Notes: generated from the sequence alone by a model not told the origin. Positions 1 through 8,912 are shown, numbered from the stretch's first letter. The stretch is 64,000 nucleotides of DNA from JAVEDQ01 sp963783105 (GCA_963783105.1 CAWAMI010000001.1:558001-622000); one strand, 5' to 3'. A program made the numbers and translations.

Positions 1-28
1 CACGGTGAGACGTGACGCAGGAGGTCGA

Positions 29-787
29 GTGAGTACGCCCGAGCCGGATCACCAGCCGCAGGAGCTGACGATCGACGAGCTCGCCCGCGCCGTGAACATG
101 ACCGTGCGCAACGTGCGCGCCTACGCCAGCCGCGGCCTGATGCCGGCTCCTCGTCTCGTCGGCCGCACCGGCTACTACGGCGACGAGCACATCAGCCGGC
201 TGACCCTCGTGCGTGAGCTGCTGAACGAGGGCTACACCCTCGCCGCCGTGGAGCGCATCGTCGGCAGCGGCCTGCCGGCCGGCGCGAACGCCCTGGCGGT
301 GCTCTCCTCGCTGCGGACGCCGTTCCGGGCCGAGGAGGCCGAGATCATCGACCGTGCGGCGTTGACGGCGCGGGCGGGCGGGCGCAACGACGAAGCCGTC
401 GCGCGGCTGGAGGAGCTCGGCATCCTCGAACGGCTCGAGGGCGACCGCGTGCGGGTGCTGCAGCCGGCGGTGTTCGCCGCCGGGCTGCAGGTCATCCGCC
501 TCGGGCTGCCGGCGGGCGACGTGCTGGACGTGTACGAGGGGCTGCGCGGGCAGGTCCGGGAGGTGGCCGACGTGTTCGTCGGCCTGTTCATGGGTTCGGT
601 CTGGCGTCGCTACCTCGAGGAGGGCATGCCGGAGGAGCGGCTCCCGGAGGTCCAGTCGGTGGTCGAGCGCCTGCATCCGGCCGCGGTGCAGACGCTGCTC
701 GCGGTCTTCCGCACCGCTATGGCGGAGGCGGTGGACGAGGCGATCGGCGCGGAGCTGGCGGCGATGCCGCCGGACGAGCGGGACTGA
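29..787 (+). CDS. MerR-family transcriptional regulator (copy 1)
   Basis: A DNA-binding regulator of 252 residues. The winged helix-turn-helix is at about residues 12-80, with the typical TVRNVRAYASRGLMPAP segment. The remaining ~170 residues are helical and lack the Cys clusters of metal-sensing MerR proteins, so the ligand is unknown and probably organic. I chose GTG at 29 over the in-frame GTG at 5 because AGGAGG at 19-24 is correctly spaced for it. The protein is a clear paralogue of the regulator at 1991-2833: both the HTH and the C-terminal helical segment containing RL(H/Q)P align. The two flank an AurF-type oxygenase, which is the likely regulated gene (inference). The upstream gene is outside the window. 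Confidence 0.85.
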   Translation: MSTPEPDHQPQELTIDELARAVNMTVRNVRAYASRGLMPAPRLVGRTGYYGDEHISRLTLVRELLNEGYTLAAVERIVGSGLPAGANALAVLSSLRTPFRAEEAEIIDRAALTARAGGRNDEAVARLEELGILERLEGDRVRVLQPAVFAAGLQVIRLGLPAGDVLDVYEGLRGQVREVADVFVGLFMGSVWRRYLEEGMPEERLPEVQSVVERLHPAAVQTLLAVFRTAMAEAVDEAIGAELAAMPPDERD

Positions 788-798
788 CGAGACCTTCG

Positions 799-854
799 GC
801 GACTCCGCTCAGGCGACTCCGCTGAGGCGACTCCGCTGAGGCGACTCCGCTCAG
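799..854. repeat. 14-bp tandem repeat, four copies, spanning the oxygenase stop codon
   Basis: Four head-to-tail 14-mers, GCGACTCCGCT(C/G)AG, fill the gap between the convergent MerR gene (stop at 787) and the oxygenase gene. The first and last copies read CTCAG and the middle two CTGAG, so neighbouring copies can pair as small hairpins. The stop codon of the minus-strand gene (851-853) lies inside the last copy. The repeat may act as a weak bidirectional terminator or may simply be slippage product. Confidence 0.85.
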
Positions 855-1789
855 GCGACGAGGCCGGAGCTGCGCCAGAACACCCGGCGGTCCATGCCGG
901 TGATGAGCCCCTGGTCGGTGAAGAAGTCCACCGCCTTCCGCGCGGCGTGGCGACGCGTCGCCGCCCAGTGCGGGTTGGTCCGGGCGGCCCGCGCGGCCTC
1001 GCGGCGGTCCAGCCCGACGGAGGCGTAGACGTCCGGGTGCACCAGGCGCGCGGTTGCCATCACCGCGACGACTCCGAGCACTCCTCTGCTCACCGCCCGC
1101 TCGAACCGGCCAAGCTCGGCGACCTGGCGCGCCGTCTCGTCCCGCGCGTAGCGCATGTGCCGCGCCTCCTCGACGACGTGGATGCGCGAGACGGACCGGA
1201 CCAGCGGTTGCACCCGCTCGTCGCTCATGGCCTCGCGCTGCAGGGCGTCGAGGATCTCCTCGGCGTAGAGCGCCCCGGCGAAGGTCAGCGTGGGGTTCGA
1301 CAGGGTCTTGAACGGCCGTCCCATGGCGTGCGCGAGCCGGCCCGGCCCGTAGTCGGGGCAGCCGAGGGTCTCGATCATGCGCCCGAACATCATCGAGTGC
1401 CGGCACTCGTCGGCGATCTCGGTGAAGGCGAAGCGGGCGTGGGCGTCCGTCATGCTCCGGTCGTAGAGCGAGCGGACGAGCATCTGCGTCAGGATCGTCT
1501 CGAACCAGATGCCGACGCTGGCGATGCTCGCCACCTCGTGCTTGGTCAGCTCGATGCGCTGCTGTTCGGACATCCGCCGCCACAGCTGCGTGCCGTAGAG
1601 CGTGCTGCGCTCGGGCGGGGCGTACCAGAGCCCGGGGACGGGCGGGGCGTCCCAGTCGATGTCGACCTGGGGGTCGAAGCTGACGCGCGCGGCGGACGAG
1701 AGCAGCCGCTGGGCGGTGCGGGTCCGGTCCTGCTCGATCGCCGGGACGTCTGCTGTTCCCGGAACGTCTGCTGTAGCCGTAACGGACAT
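851..1789 (-). CDS. AurF-type diiron oxygenase
   Basis: A 312-residue soluble protein of the AurF (p-aminobenzoate N-oxygenase) family, which uses a carboxylate/histidine-bridged diiron centre for O2-dependent oxidation. The full AurF ligand set appears present with correct spacing: E97, E128 and H131 (DECRH), E178, H204, E208 and H211 (HVVEEARH, the H-x3-E-x2-H pattern of AurF). The protein is therefore probably active. Actinobacterial genomes carry many such proteins of unknown substrate, and no arylamine biosynthesis genes are near. It sits between two paralogous MerR regulators and is divergent from the second (201 bp shared upstream region). The ATG start follows a purine-rich stretch. 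Substrate unknown. Confidence 0.85.
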   Translation of the reverse strand: MSVTATADVPGTADVPAIEQDRTRTAQRLLSSAARVSFDPQVDIDWDAPPVPGLWYAPPERSTLYGTQLWRRMSEQQRIELTKHEVASIASVGIWFETILTQMLVRSLYDRSMTDAHARFAFTEIADECRHSMMFGRMIETLGCPDYGPGRLAHAMGRPFKTLSNPTLTFAGALYAEEILDALQREAMSDERVQPLVRSVSRIHVVEEARHMRYARDETARQVAELGRFERAVSRGVLGVVAVMATARLVHPDVYASVGLDRREAARAARTNPHWAATRRHAARKAVDFFTDQGLITGMDRRVFWRSSGLVA

Positions 1790-1990
1790 GCCGCCCCCTC
1801 GTGTCGCCCCGGCCGCTCGCCGAGAACTGCGTCGTTCCCAATCGACCCAACGTCAACCGAGACAACGACGGATGGAACGGTAGCGCGTCCGGAAGGCACC
1901 GGGAAGCACCGGCGTGTCTGAGAAGATCCGGCAACAGCTGAACCGGGTGGTGCGCCGGACGAGGACTGGCCGACCGAACAGGGGAGGGCC

Positions 1991-2833
1991 GTGGCCGAGT
2001 ACCGCATCGACGACCTCGCCCGGTTGGCCGGCACGACCGTGCGCAACGTCCGCGTCTACCAGGACCGCGGCCTGCTCGCCCCGCCCCGGCGCGTGGGGCG
2101 TGTCGGCTGGTACTCCGAGGCGCAACTCGCCCGCCTGCGCCTGATCAACCGGCTGCTCGAGCGGGGCTTCACGCTCGCCCTCATCGCCGAGCTGATCTCG
2201 GCGTGGGAGCAGGGCCGCGACCTCGCCGACGTCCTCGGCCTCGAGGAGGCCCTGACCCGGCCGTGGAGCACGGAGGAGCCCGAGCGCGTCTCGCTCCGCG
2301 AACTGCGGTCGCGGTTCGGCACCGAGGCGACGACCGGGGCCATCAAGCGGGCCGTGGAACTCGGCCTGCTCCGGCGCTCGGGGGTGTCGTTCACGGTCCC
2401 CAGCCCCAAGCTTCTGGCGGCCGGCGAGGAACTCGTCGGGTTCGGGGTGCCGCTGCCGACCGTGCTCGACCTCGCCGAGGCGCTGCAGCAGGACATGGAC
2501 GTCACCGCCGGCCGTTTCGTGGCGCTGGTGATGGAACGGGTGCTCGGCGACGCGTCCGAGGCGACCCTGCCGCCTCAGGAACAGTTGTCGGTGATCCTGG
2601 ACGTCGTCAAGCGGCTGCAGCCGCAGGCGACGAGCGCCGTCGAGGCGAGCTTCGCGGCGGCGATGGAGCGGCAGGTGGCCGTCGCGTTCAGCGAGATCGC
2701 GGGACGGACGGTGGGGCTGTCCGCCGGCCGGAGCGGTGCCCCGGGCACCGGGGACGCGGCCGACGCGGTCGGCGGTTCGACCGCGGCGACCCGCGGGCAG
2801 GATGTGGCCGACGCAGCGGAGCGTCGCCGCTGA
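1991..2833 (+). CDS. MerR-family transcriptional regulator (copy 2)
   Basis: A 280-residue regulator with the MerR winged helix at the extreme N-terminus (residues 3-70, TVRNVRVYQDRGLLAPPRR) and a helical C-terminal region. The last ~35 residues are Gly/Ala-rich and look disordered. GTG at 1991 follows GGGAGG. It is divergent from the AurF-type oxygenase, a usual arrangement for a regulator and its target. It is paralogous to the regulator at 29-787, with similar length, no metal-binding cysteines and matching C-terminal segments. The two could form a pair with different effectors or could heterodimerise; this is inference. Confidence 0.85.
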   Translation: MAEYRIDDLARLAGTTVRNVRVYQDRGLLAPPRRVGRVGWYSEAQLARLRLINRLLERGFTLALIAELISAWEQGRDLADVLGLEEALTRPWSTEEPERVSLRELRSRFGTEATTGAIKRAVELGLLRRSGVSFTVPSPKLLAAGEELVGFGVPLPTVLDLAEALQQDMDVTAGRFVALVMERVLGDASEATLPPQEQLSVILDVVKRLQPQATSAVEASFAAAMERQVAVAFSEIAGRTVGLSAGRSGAPGTGDAADAVGGSTAATRGQDVADAAERRR

Positions 2834-2865
2834 CTCGCTCAGCGTCTACGGGCAGGAGCCGGTGC

Positions 2866-3949
2866 ATGAGTTCGTCGGGGTCGAACGGTTCCGCGATGCA
2901 GGCCGGTCGAGGCTCGCTGCTGCCCGCCGTCCTGCCGTCCTTCGTCGCTCCTTCGGTCTCGCTGTCCCTGTCGCTGGTGCGGGGAGGCGTCGCCGTCGCG
3001 GGGCGCACGCTGCGAGCCGCGGTGACCATCGACCCCGTCGCGATGGTGACGGCCCTGGCCGCGCTGCCCGCCATCGCCGAGGGCGTCGCCCAGGTCGTCC
3101 AACGGCTCGGCCTCCTCGCCGAGCGTGCCGAGGGCCTCATCGAGGGCATCGAGGCCACCCGGCGCCGGGTCGACGGGGTGGTGGACGGGCTGGAGGGTCT
3201 CCCGCCGCGGATCTCGGCGATCACCGATACCGCCGGCGGCGCGATCGGGGAGATCGACCGGATCACCGGCACGGCGTCCACCGCCATCGACAAGATCGAC
3301 TCGATCACGGTCACGCGCCGAGGGGGCGGTCGGCAAGGTCGATGCGATCGCCGACTCCGCGGGACGGGCCGTCGCGCGGGTCGACGAGATCAGCGACTCG
3401 GCGGGCGGAGCGATCGGCCGGGTGGACGCGGTGGTCGAACGGGCCTCGGGCTCGATCGGCGAGGTCGAGGGGCTGGCCGTCCGGATCGACGACGTCGTGA
3501 CCTCGACCGGCAAGGTCATCGAGGACGCTCAGGGCGTCGTGCAGTCGGGCAGCCGGACCACCTCCGCGGCCGAGGAGACGATCCGGGCGGCCGAGCCGTC
3601 CGTCCGTCAGCTCGCGGAGATCACCGAGACGATCTCCCGGCTGCAGCCACTGCTGGGCAAGTTGGCCGAGATCGACCCGGCCGCCTCGGACGAGCTGGTC
3701 GGGATGCTGCGCTCGCTGCCCGGGCTGGTGGAGCGCATCGACGAGCGGGTCGTGCCCGCGGTGGGCTCGCTCGAGGGTCTGGTGCCCGTCGTCGAGACGC
3801 TGCACGACAACGTCGACCAGCTGCAGCACGTGGTCAACGACGTCGGCACGCTGCTCTCCGGTCTCCCCGGCGCGAGCCGCCTGCTCAAGCGGGGCGGCAA
3901 GGAGGTCCGCAGCGCGGACAACAAGACGGCGATCACCCCGCCCGAGTAG
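2866..3949 (+). pseudogene. Coiled-coil protein with an internal frameshift
   Basis: Reading begins at ATG 2866 (CAGGAG at 2853-2858) and is open to about 3310. The coding pattern then moves by one base near 3305-3325 and continues to the stop at 3949; joined, it encodes about 360 residues. The N-terminal ~70 residues include a hydrophobic stretch (SVSLSLSLVRGGVAVAGRTL). The middle is a run of ~11-residue repeats of the type AxGAIGxVDxI, spanning the frameshift and predicting a long amphipathic helix or coiled coil. The end, GLPGASRLLKRGG, resembles the protein at 30706-31200. The break may be a true mutation or a one-base sequencing error in a G-rich run. It follows the MerR gene by 32 bases. 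Function unknown; a phasin- or scaffold-like role is only a guess. Confidence 0.65.
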
Positions 3950-4004
3950 GGGCGAGCGGCGCAACGGCGAGCGGTGCAACGGCGAGCTGGGGGCCCCTAC
4001 TCAG

Positions 4005-4162
4005 AACGCTGCCGGGAGTGATCGTCTGTCCGGTTTGTGGGGGTGGGTCACCGGCCCGCGGCAGCGTTGATCATGAGGGGCGGGCGCGCGGCGGGGTGAA
4101 CGCTGCCGGGAGTGATCGTCTGTCCGGTTTGTCGGGGTGGGGCACCGGCTCGCGGCAGCGTT
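4005..4162. repeat. Two copies of a 64-bp nested palindromic element
   Basis: Copies lie at 4005-4068 and 4099-4162 and differ at only three positions. Each begins AACGCTGCCG and ends with the exact reverse complement CGGCAGCGTT. Inside is a second inverted pair, CCGGT...ACCGG, so each copy can fold as a nested hairpin. Both are followed by GATCATG. They lie between the convergent ends of the coiled-coil gene and the acyl-CoA dehydrogenase, so they may terminate transcription. Their near identity and compact ends look like a REP/MITE-like intergenic element. A 15-bp direct duplication (CGAGCGG(C/T)GCAACGG, 3953-3982) sits just before. Confidence 0.8.
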
Positions 4163-4178
4163 GATCATGGGGAGCGCG

Positions 4179-5336
4179 TCAGTCGGCCAGCAGCGTCCGC
4201 GAGATGATCATCTTCTGGATCTCGGTCGTTCCGCCGCCGATCGCCGCGAGCTTCGAGTCGCGCAGCGCCCGCTCGGCCGGGAAGTCCTTCAGGTAGCCGT
4301 AGCCACCGTGGATCTGCACGGCCTCCAGGGCGTTCTCCACCGACAGCTTCCCGATGAGCGCCTTCGCGATCGACGCCTCCACCTGGTGCGGGTGCCCGTT
4401 CTGCTTCAGCCACGCCGCGCGGTAGACCGCCGTCCGGCAGACCTCGAGGTTGATCTTCATGTCGGCCAGCTTGTGGGCGATGACCTGGAAGTTCGCGATC
4501 GGCCGCCCGAACTGCTGCCGCTGTTTCGCGTAGCGGATCGAGTCGTCGAGGGTCGCCTGCATGCCCCCGACCGACGACGCGAGCATGACGGTCCGCTCCC
4601 AGTCGAAGCACTCGAACGCGATCCGCCACAGCGCCTCGCCCTCGACGCCGAGCACCGACGACGCCGGCACCCGGCAGTCGGTCAGCACGATCTCCGAGGT
4701 CGGCGACGAGCGGCAGCCGAGCTTGTCCAGTTCGCGCCCGACAGTGAAGCCGGGCGTCGTCGTGTCGACGACGAACGCCGTGGCCGTCGACCGTTTTGAA
4801 TCAGTGGGCCCCCCCGTCTTGGCCAGCACCGTGCACACGTCCGCGATCGGACCGTTGGTGATGAAGATCTTGCTGCCGTTGAGCACCCACTCGTCACCGT
4901 CGCGGACGGCAGTCGTCTTCAGTGCGGACGCATCGGAGCCCGCCTCCGGCTCGGTCGACGCCCAGCAGCCCATGTAGGTGCCGTCGCACAACCCGGGCAG
5001 CCAGCGGCGCTTGAGCTCCTCCGAGCCGTGCAGCGCGATCGGCAGCGACCCGATCACCCAGTGCGCGCCCAGCGACAGCGTGAGCCCGCCGTCCCGGCCG
5101 CCCTCGCCGATGGCCTCGTTCGCGAGGCAGGCGTCGATGATCGACGCGCCGCCGCCGCCGTACTCCTCGGGGATCAGCAACCCGGCGAGCCCCTGCGCGG
5201 CGAGCGACTTCCAGACGGCCGGGTCCCACGTCCCGGTCTGGTCGCGCTCCGCCGCGCCCGGCGCGACGACGTCCGCGGCCCACCGCGCAACGCTGTCCCG
5301 GAACGCCTGCTGTTCGGGGGTGATCGTGAAGTCCAT
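4179..5336 (-). CDS. Acyl-CoA dehydrogenase, isovaleryl/long-chain-type active site
   Basis: A 385-residue flavoenzyme that introduces a 2,3-double bond into an acyl-CoA using FAD and passes electrons to ETF. Family signatures are visible: the CWASTEPEAGSD segment (residues 124-135), RQQFG (273-277), QIHGGYGY (341-348) and GGGTTEIQ (367-374). The catalytic base of medium-chain enzymes, a Glu just before GT in the last motif, is Gly here. Instead E247 in DWERTV occupies the helix position used by isovaleryl- and long-chain acyl-CoA dehydrogenases. With the adjacent carboxylase and racemase genes this suggests branched-chain acyl-CoA catabolism (inference). It is divergent from a second, broken dehydrogenase gene. 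Confidence 0.9.
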   Translation of the reverse strand: MDFTITPEQQAFRDSVARWAADVVAPGAAERDQTGTWDPAVWKSLAAQGLAGLLIPEEYGGGGASIIDACLANEAIGEGGRDGGLTLSLGAHWVIGSLPIALHGSEELKRRWLPGLCDGTYMGCWASTEPEAGSDASALKTTAVRDGDEWVLNGSKIFITNGPIADVCTVLAKTGGPTDSKRSTATAFVVDTTTPGFTVGRELDKLGCRSSPTSEIVLTDCRVPASSVLGVEGEALWRIAFECFDWERTVMLASSVGGMQATLDDSIRYAKQRQQFGRPIANFQVIAHKLADMKINLEVCRTAVYRAAWLKQNGHPHQVEASIAKALIGKLSVENALEAVQIHGGYGYLKDFPAERALRDSKLAAIGGGTTEIQKMIISRTLLAD

Positions 5337-5373
5337 GCAGCGGCTCCTCGCCGGTCGCCCGCGCCCGCCGCCT

Positions 5374-5408
5374 CGTTACGGCTTTACGCGCGTCGCTAGA
5401 CAGTAACG
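5374..5408. promoter_or_regulatory. Inverted repeat in the divergent dehydrogenase promoter region
   Basis: CGTTAC (5374-5379) and GTAACG (5403-5408) form a perfect 6-bp inverted pair separated by 23 bases, inside the 98-bp gap between the two divergent acyl-CoA dehydrogenase genes. The TetR regulator encoded at 6630-7286 is a plausible binder. This is inference from position and symmetry only. Confidence 0.35.
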
Positions 5409-5434
5409 ACGACCGGACGTTAGCGTCCCGCCTC

Positions 5435-6636
5435 GTGCTTGCCCAGACTCCCGCGCCGCCGACGGGAAGCGCGCCGCCGAGCCCGCGGACGGCCGTCGAC
5501 CCGTGGCGGACCGACGAGCGGCGAGCCCTGCGGGCGCTGACCCGCGACTTCACCGAGCGCGAGATCGTCCCGCACCTGTCCGACTGGGAGCGCGCACAGG
5601 AGGTCCCGCGCGACCTGCACCGGCGCGCCGCCTCGGCAGGGCTGCTCGGCGTGGGCTTCGGCGAGGACGTCGGCGGCACCGGAGGCGACGCGGTGGACGC
5701 CGCGGTGCTCACCGAAGAGCTGATCCAGGCGGGCGGCTCCAGCGGCCTGTGCGCCGCGCTGCTGACGCACGGCATCGCCCTCCCGCACATGATCAAGAGC
5801 AACGACCCGCACCTGGTCGACACCTTCGTGCGCCCGACGCTCGCGGGCGAGCTGATCGGCTCGCTGGCGGTCACCGAGCCGGACGGCGGCTCCGACGTCG
5901 CGAGCCTGCGCACCCGGGCCGTGCGCGAGGGCGACTCCTACGTCGTCAACGGAACGAAGACGTTCATCACCAGCGGTGCCCGCGCGGACTTCATCACCAC
6001 GGCCGTCCGCACCGGCGGCCCGGGCCACGCCGGCATCTCGCTGCTGGTGATCCCGACGGACACGCCCGGCTTCAGCGTCGTCCGGCGGCTCGAGAAGATG
6101 GGCTGGCACTGCAGCGACACCGCCGAGCTCGCGTTCGTCGACTGCCGCGTGCCGGCCGAGAACCTCATCGGAGCCGAGGGCAGCGCCTTCGTCCAGATCG
6201 CGCAGAACTTCGCCGGGCGAACGTCTCGGCCTCGCCACCCAGGCCTATGCGACGGCTCAGCGCTGCCTCGATCTGACCGTCGCCTACGCGAAGCAGCGCG
6301 ATGGTCTTCGGCAAGCCGCTGATCGCCAAGCAGACCGTGCGGCACACGCTGGTCGAGATGGCCCGGCACATCGAGCTGGCCCGCACCTACGCGCGGACCG
6401 TGCTCGTCCGGGCCGCGAGCGGCGAGCCCGTCCCGGCCGAGGCCGCGCAGGCCAAGAATGCCGCCGTCGCCGCCTGCGACCTCGTCGTCGACAAGGCGGT
6501 CCAGCTGCACGGCGGCTTCGGCTACCTGCGCGACGCCGAGGTCGAGCGGCACTACCGCGACTCCCGCATCCTCGGCATCGGCGGAGGCGCGACCGAGGTG
6601 ATGAACGACCTGATCGCCAAGGCCTACGGGTGGTGA
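5435..6636 (+). pseudogene. Second acyl-CoA dehydrogenase, disrupted by two frameshifts
   Basis: Joining three frames gives a complete ~400-residue acyl-CoA dehydrogenase. Frame one (5435 to about 6217) carries SLAVTEPDGGSD and the FAD-binding half. The coding pattern then shifts by one base at 6217-6219, giving ERLGLATQAYATAQ and AYAKQR. It shifts again near 6297-6301, giving VFGKPLIAKQ, HGGFGYLRD and GGGATEV to the stop at 6636. Each break corresponds to one extra base. The first falls directly before the Glu of GERLGLA, the catalytic base of this subclass, so as written no active protein is made. Either sequencing error or recent inactivation is possible. The last codons overlap the TetR start. 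The GTG start at 5435 has no clear ribosome-binding site. Confidence 0.8.
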
Positions 6637-7286
6637 CGTCCCCGACGGCACAGCTCCGGCCGGTGGAGCTCGCGGACGAGCTGGGCCACTCCGCGTTGTC
6701 GTCCAAGGACCCGGTCCAGGGCCGCATCCTGTCCGGCGCCGCGCGGTGCTTCACCGACGTCGGCGTCCGGAAGACGACGGTGGCCGAGATCGCCGCCGCG
6801 GCCGGCATCACCAAGCCGACGTTCTACCGCCGGTTCGCGGACAAGAGCGACGTCGTCGAGGCGCTGGTCCGCCGCGAGACGGACGACCTGGCCCGCCGGA
6901 TGCGCGAGGCCGGCGCCGGCGGACCCGGCGGAGATCTGGCCGCGGGGGACGCGTTGCTCGCGGCCTTCCGCACCGCGGCCCGATGGCTGACGCGGCACCC
7001 GTTCGTCCGGAAGAGCCTGGACCTCGAACCGGAGCTCCTCATGCCGTACCTGAACCAGCCGGACGGGCCGGTGCTGTCGACGGGCCAGTCCGTGTTCGCC
7101 GAGATCGTCGAGCGCGGCGCGGCCACCGGCGAGTTCCGCGACGTCGAGCCGCGGGCGGTCGCCGAGGTCTGCTGGCGGCTCGTCCTGTCCTTCGCCCTCA
7201 CCCCACTGCCCGAGGAGGCTCAGATCGACGAGCTCGTGCGCGTCACGCTGCTGACCGGCATTGCTGAAAGAGCGGTGCGGGCGTGA
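6630..7286 (+). CDS. TetR-family regulator of the acyl-CoA locus
   Basis: A 218-residue TetR-type repressor. The N-terminal helix-turn-helix at about residues 32-80 has the hallmark VAEIAAAAGITKPTFYRRFADKSDVVEAL. The rest is a helical ligand-binding and dimerisation region without recognisable motifs. It starts at GTG 6630 or the adjacent GTG 6633, overlapping the end of the broken dehydrogenase gene, and its stop overlaps the start of the carboxyltransferase gene by four bases (GTGA). It is therefore co-transcribed with the genes it probably controls; in such loci the effector is commonly an acyl-CoA (family knowledge). The inverted repeat at 5374-5408 is a candidate operator. Confidence 0.85.
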   Translation: MVTSPTAQLRPVELADELGHSALSSKDPVQGRILSGAARCFTDVGVRKTTVAEIAAAAGITKPTFYRRFADKSDVVEALVRRETDDLARRMREAGAGGPGGDLAAGDALLAAFRTAARWLTRHPFVRKSLDLEPELLMPYLNQPDGPVLSTGQSVFAEIVERGAATGEFRDVEPRAVAEVCWRLVLSFALTPLPEEAQIDELVRVTLLTGIAERAVRA

Positions 7287-8911
7287 CGGCGCTGCGCAGC
7301 ACCCTCGACACGTCGTCGCCGCAATTCGCCGAGTACCGCGAGGCGATGCTGGTCAAGCTCGACGAGCTCGCGACCGAGCACGGGAAGGCGATCGCCGGCG
7401 GCGGCCCGTCCAAGGTCGAGCGGCACCACAAGCGCGGCAAGCTGCTGCCCCGCGAGCGGATCGAGCTGCTGCTCGACCCGGGCACCCCGTTCCTCGAACT
7501 CTCCCCGCTGGCCGCGTGGGGCAGCGACTACCCGGTCGGGGCCAGCGCGGTCACCGGCATCGGCGTCATCGAGGGCGTCGAGTGCGTCATCTCGGCGAAC
7601 GACCCGACGGTTCGCGGCGGCGCGAGCAACCCGTGGACGCTGAAGAAGTCGCTGCGGGCGCACGAGATCGCGCTGGAGAACCGGCTGCCCCTGATCGGGC
7701 TCGTCGAGTCCGGCGGCGCCGACCTGCCCACCCAGAAGGAGATCTTCATCCCCGGCGGCCAGATCTTCCGGGACCTGACCCGGCTGTCGGCGGCGGGCAT
7801 CCCGACGGTGACGCTGGTCTTCGGTAACTCGACCGCCGGCGGCGCCTACCTGCCCGGCATGTCCGACCACGTCATCATGATCAAGGAGCGGTCGAAGGTC
7901 TTCCTCGGCGGCCCGCCGCTGGTCAAGATGGCCACGGGCGAGGAGTCCGACGACGAGTCGCTCGGCGGCGCGGAGATGCACGCGCGGACGTCGGGGCTGG
8001 CCGACCACCTCGCGGAGGACGAGGTCGACGCGATCCGGCTCGGCCGCCGGGTGGTCGCCCGGCTCAACTGGCGCAAGGCCGGCCCGCAGCCGCTGGCCCG
8101 CTTCGCCGAGCCGACCGCCGACCCCGAGGACCTGCTCGGGCTCGTCGCCCCCGACCTGAAGACGCCCTTCGACCCCCGCGAGGTGCTGGCCCGCGTGGTC
8201 GACGGCTCCGACTTCGACGAGTTCAAGCCGCTCTACGGCCCCAGCCTCGTCACCGGCTGGGCGACGCTGGCCGGCTACCCGATCGGCGTGCTGGCCAACG
8301 CCCGCGGGGTGCTGTTCAGCGAGGAGTCGCAGAAGGCGACGCAGTTCATCCAGCTCGCCAACCGGGCCAACACCCCGCTCGTCTTCCTGCAGAACACCAC
8401 CGGCTACATGGTGGGCCGCGACTACGAGCAGCGCGGCATCATCAAGCACGGCGCGATGATGATCAACGCGGTGTCCAACAGCCGCGTCCCGCACCTGACC
8501 GTGCTGCTCGGCGCGTCCTACGGCGCCGGCAACTACGGGATGTGCGGCCGGGCGTACGGGCCGCGGTTCCTGTTCGCCTGGCCGTCGGCGAAGTCCGCGG
8601 TGATGGGCCCGGCGCAGCTGGCCGGGGTGCTCTCGATCGTCGCCCGGCAGGCCGCCGAGGCCCGCGGCCAGGCCTACGACGAGCAGGCCGACGCCGGCAT
8701 GCGGACGATGGTCGAGAACCAGATCGAGTCCGAGTCGCTGCCGTTCTTCCTCTCCGGCCGGCTCTACGACGACGGGGTCATCGACCCGCGGGACACCCGG
8801 ACCGTGCTGGCGATGGCGCTGTCCGCGGTGCACACCGCGCCCGTGCAGGGCGTCGGGGCCGTCGACCCGACGGCGGCGGCCGCCGCCGGCTTCGGCGTCT
8901 GGAGGATGTGA
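7283..8911 (+). CDS. Acyl-CoA carboxylase carboxyltransferase (beta) subunit, methylcrotonyl-CoA carboxylase-like
   Basis: A 542-residue carboxyltransferase of the biotin-dependent acyl-CoA carboxylase family. It transfers carboxyl from carboxybiotin to an acyl-CoA. The length and the two crotonase-fold halves fit the family: an N-half with the GASAVTGIG and SGGADLPTQ segments, and a C-half with ANARGVLFSEESQKATQFIQLAN and the Gly-rich GASYGAGNYGMCGRAY. The NTTGYMVG segment is typical of 3-methylcrotonyl-CoA carboxylase. It is translationally coupled to tetR (4-base overlap) and followed after one base by the biotin-containing alpha subunit. The likely pathway is leucine/isovalerate degradation; geranyl-CoA or another branched substrate cannot be excluded. 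Confidence 0.9.
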   Translation: MTALRSTLDTSSPQFAEYREAMLVKLDELATEHGKAIAGGGPSKVERHHKRGKLLPRERIELLLDPGTPFLELSPLAAWGSDYPVGASAVTGIGVIEGVECVISANDPTVRGGASNPWTLKKSLRAHEIALENRLPLIGLVESGGADLPTQKEIFIPGGQIFRDLTRLSAAGIPTVTLVFGNSTAGGAYLPGMSDHVIMIKERSKVFLGGPPLVKMATGEESDDESLGGAEMHARTSGLADHLAEDEVDAIRLGRRVVARLNWRKAGPQPLARFAEPTADPEDLLGLVAPDLKTPFDPREVLARVVDGSDFDEFKPLYGPSLVTGWATLAGYPIGVLANARGVLFSEESQKATQFIQLANRANTPLVFLQNTTGYMVGRDYEQRGIIKHGAMMINAVSNSRVPHLTVLLGASYGAGNYGMCGRAYGPRFLFAWPSAKSAVMGPAQLAGVLSIVARQAAEARGQAYDEQADAGMRTMVENQIESESLPFFLSGRLYDDGVIDPRDTRTVLAMALSAVHTAPVQGVGAVDPTAAAAAGFGVWRM

Positions 8912-8912
8912 C

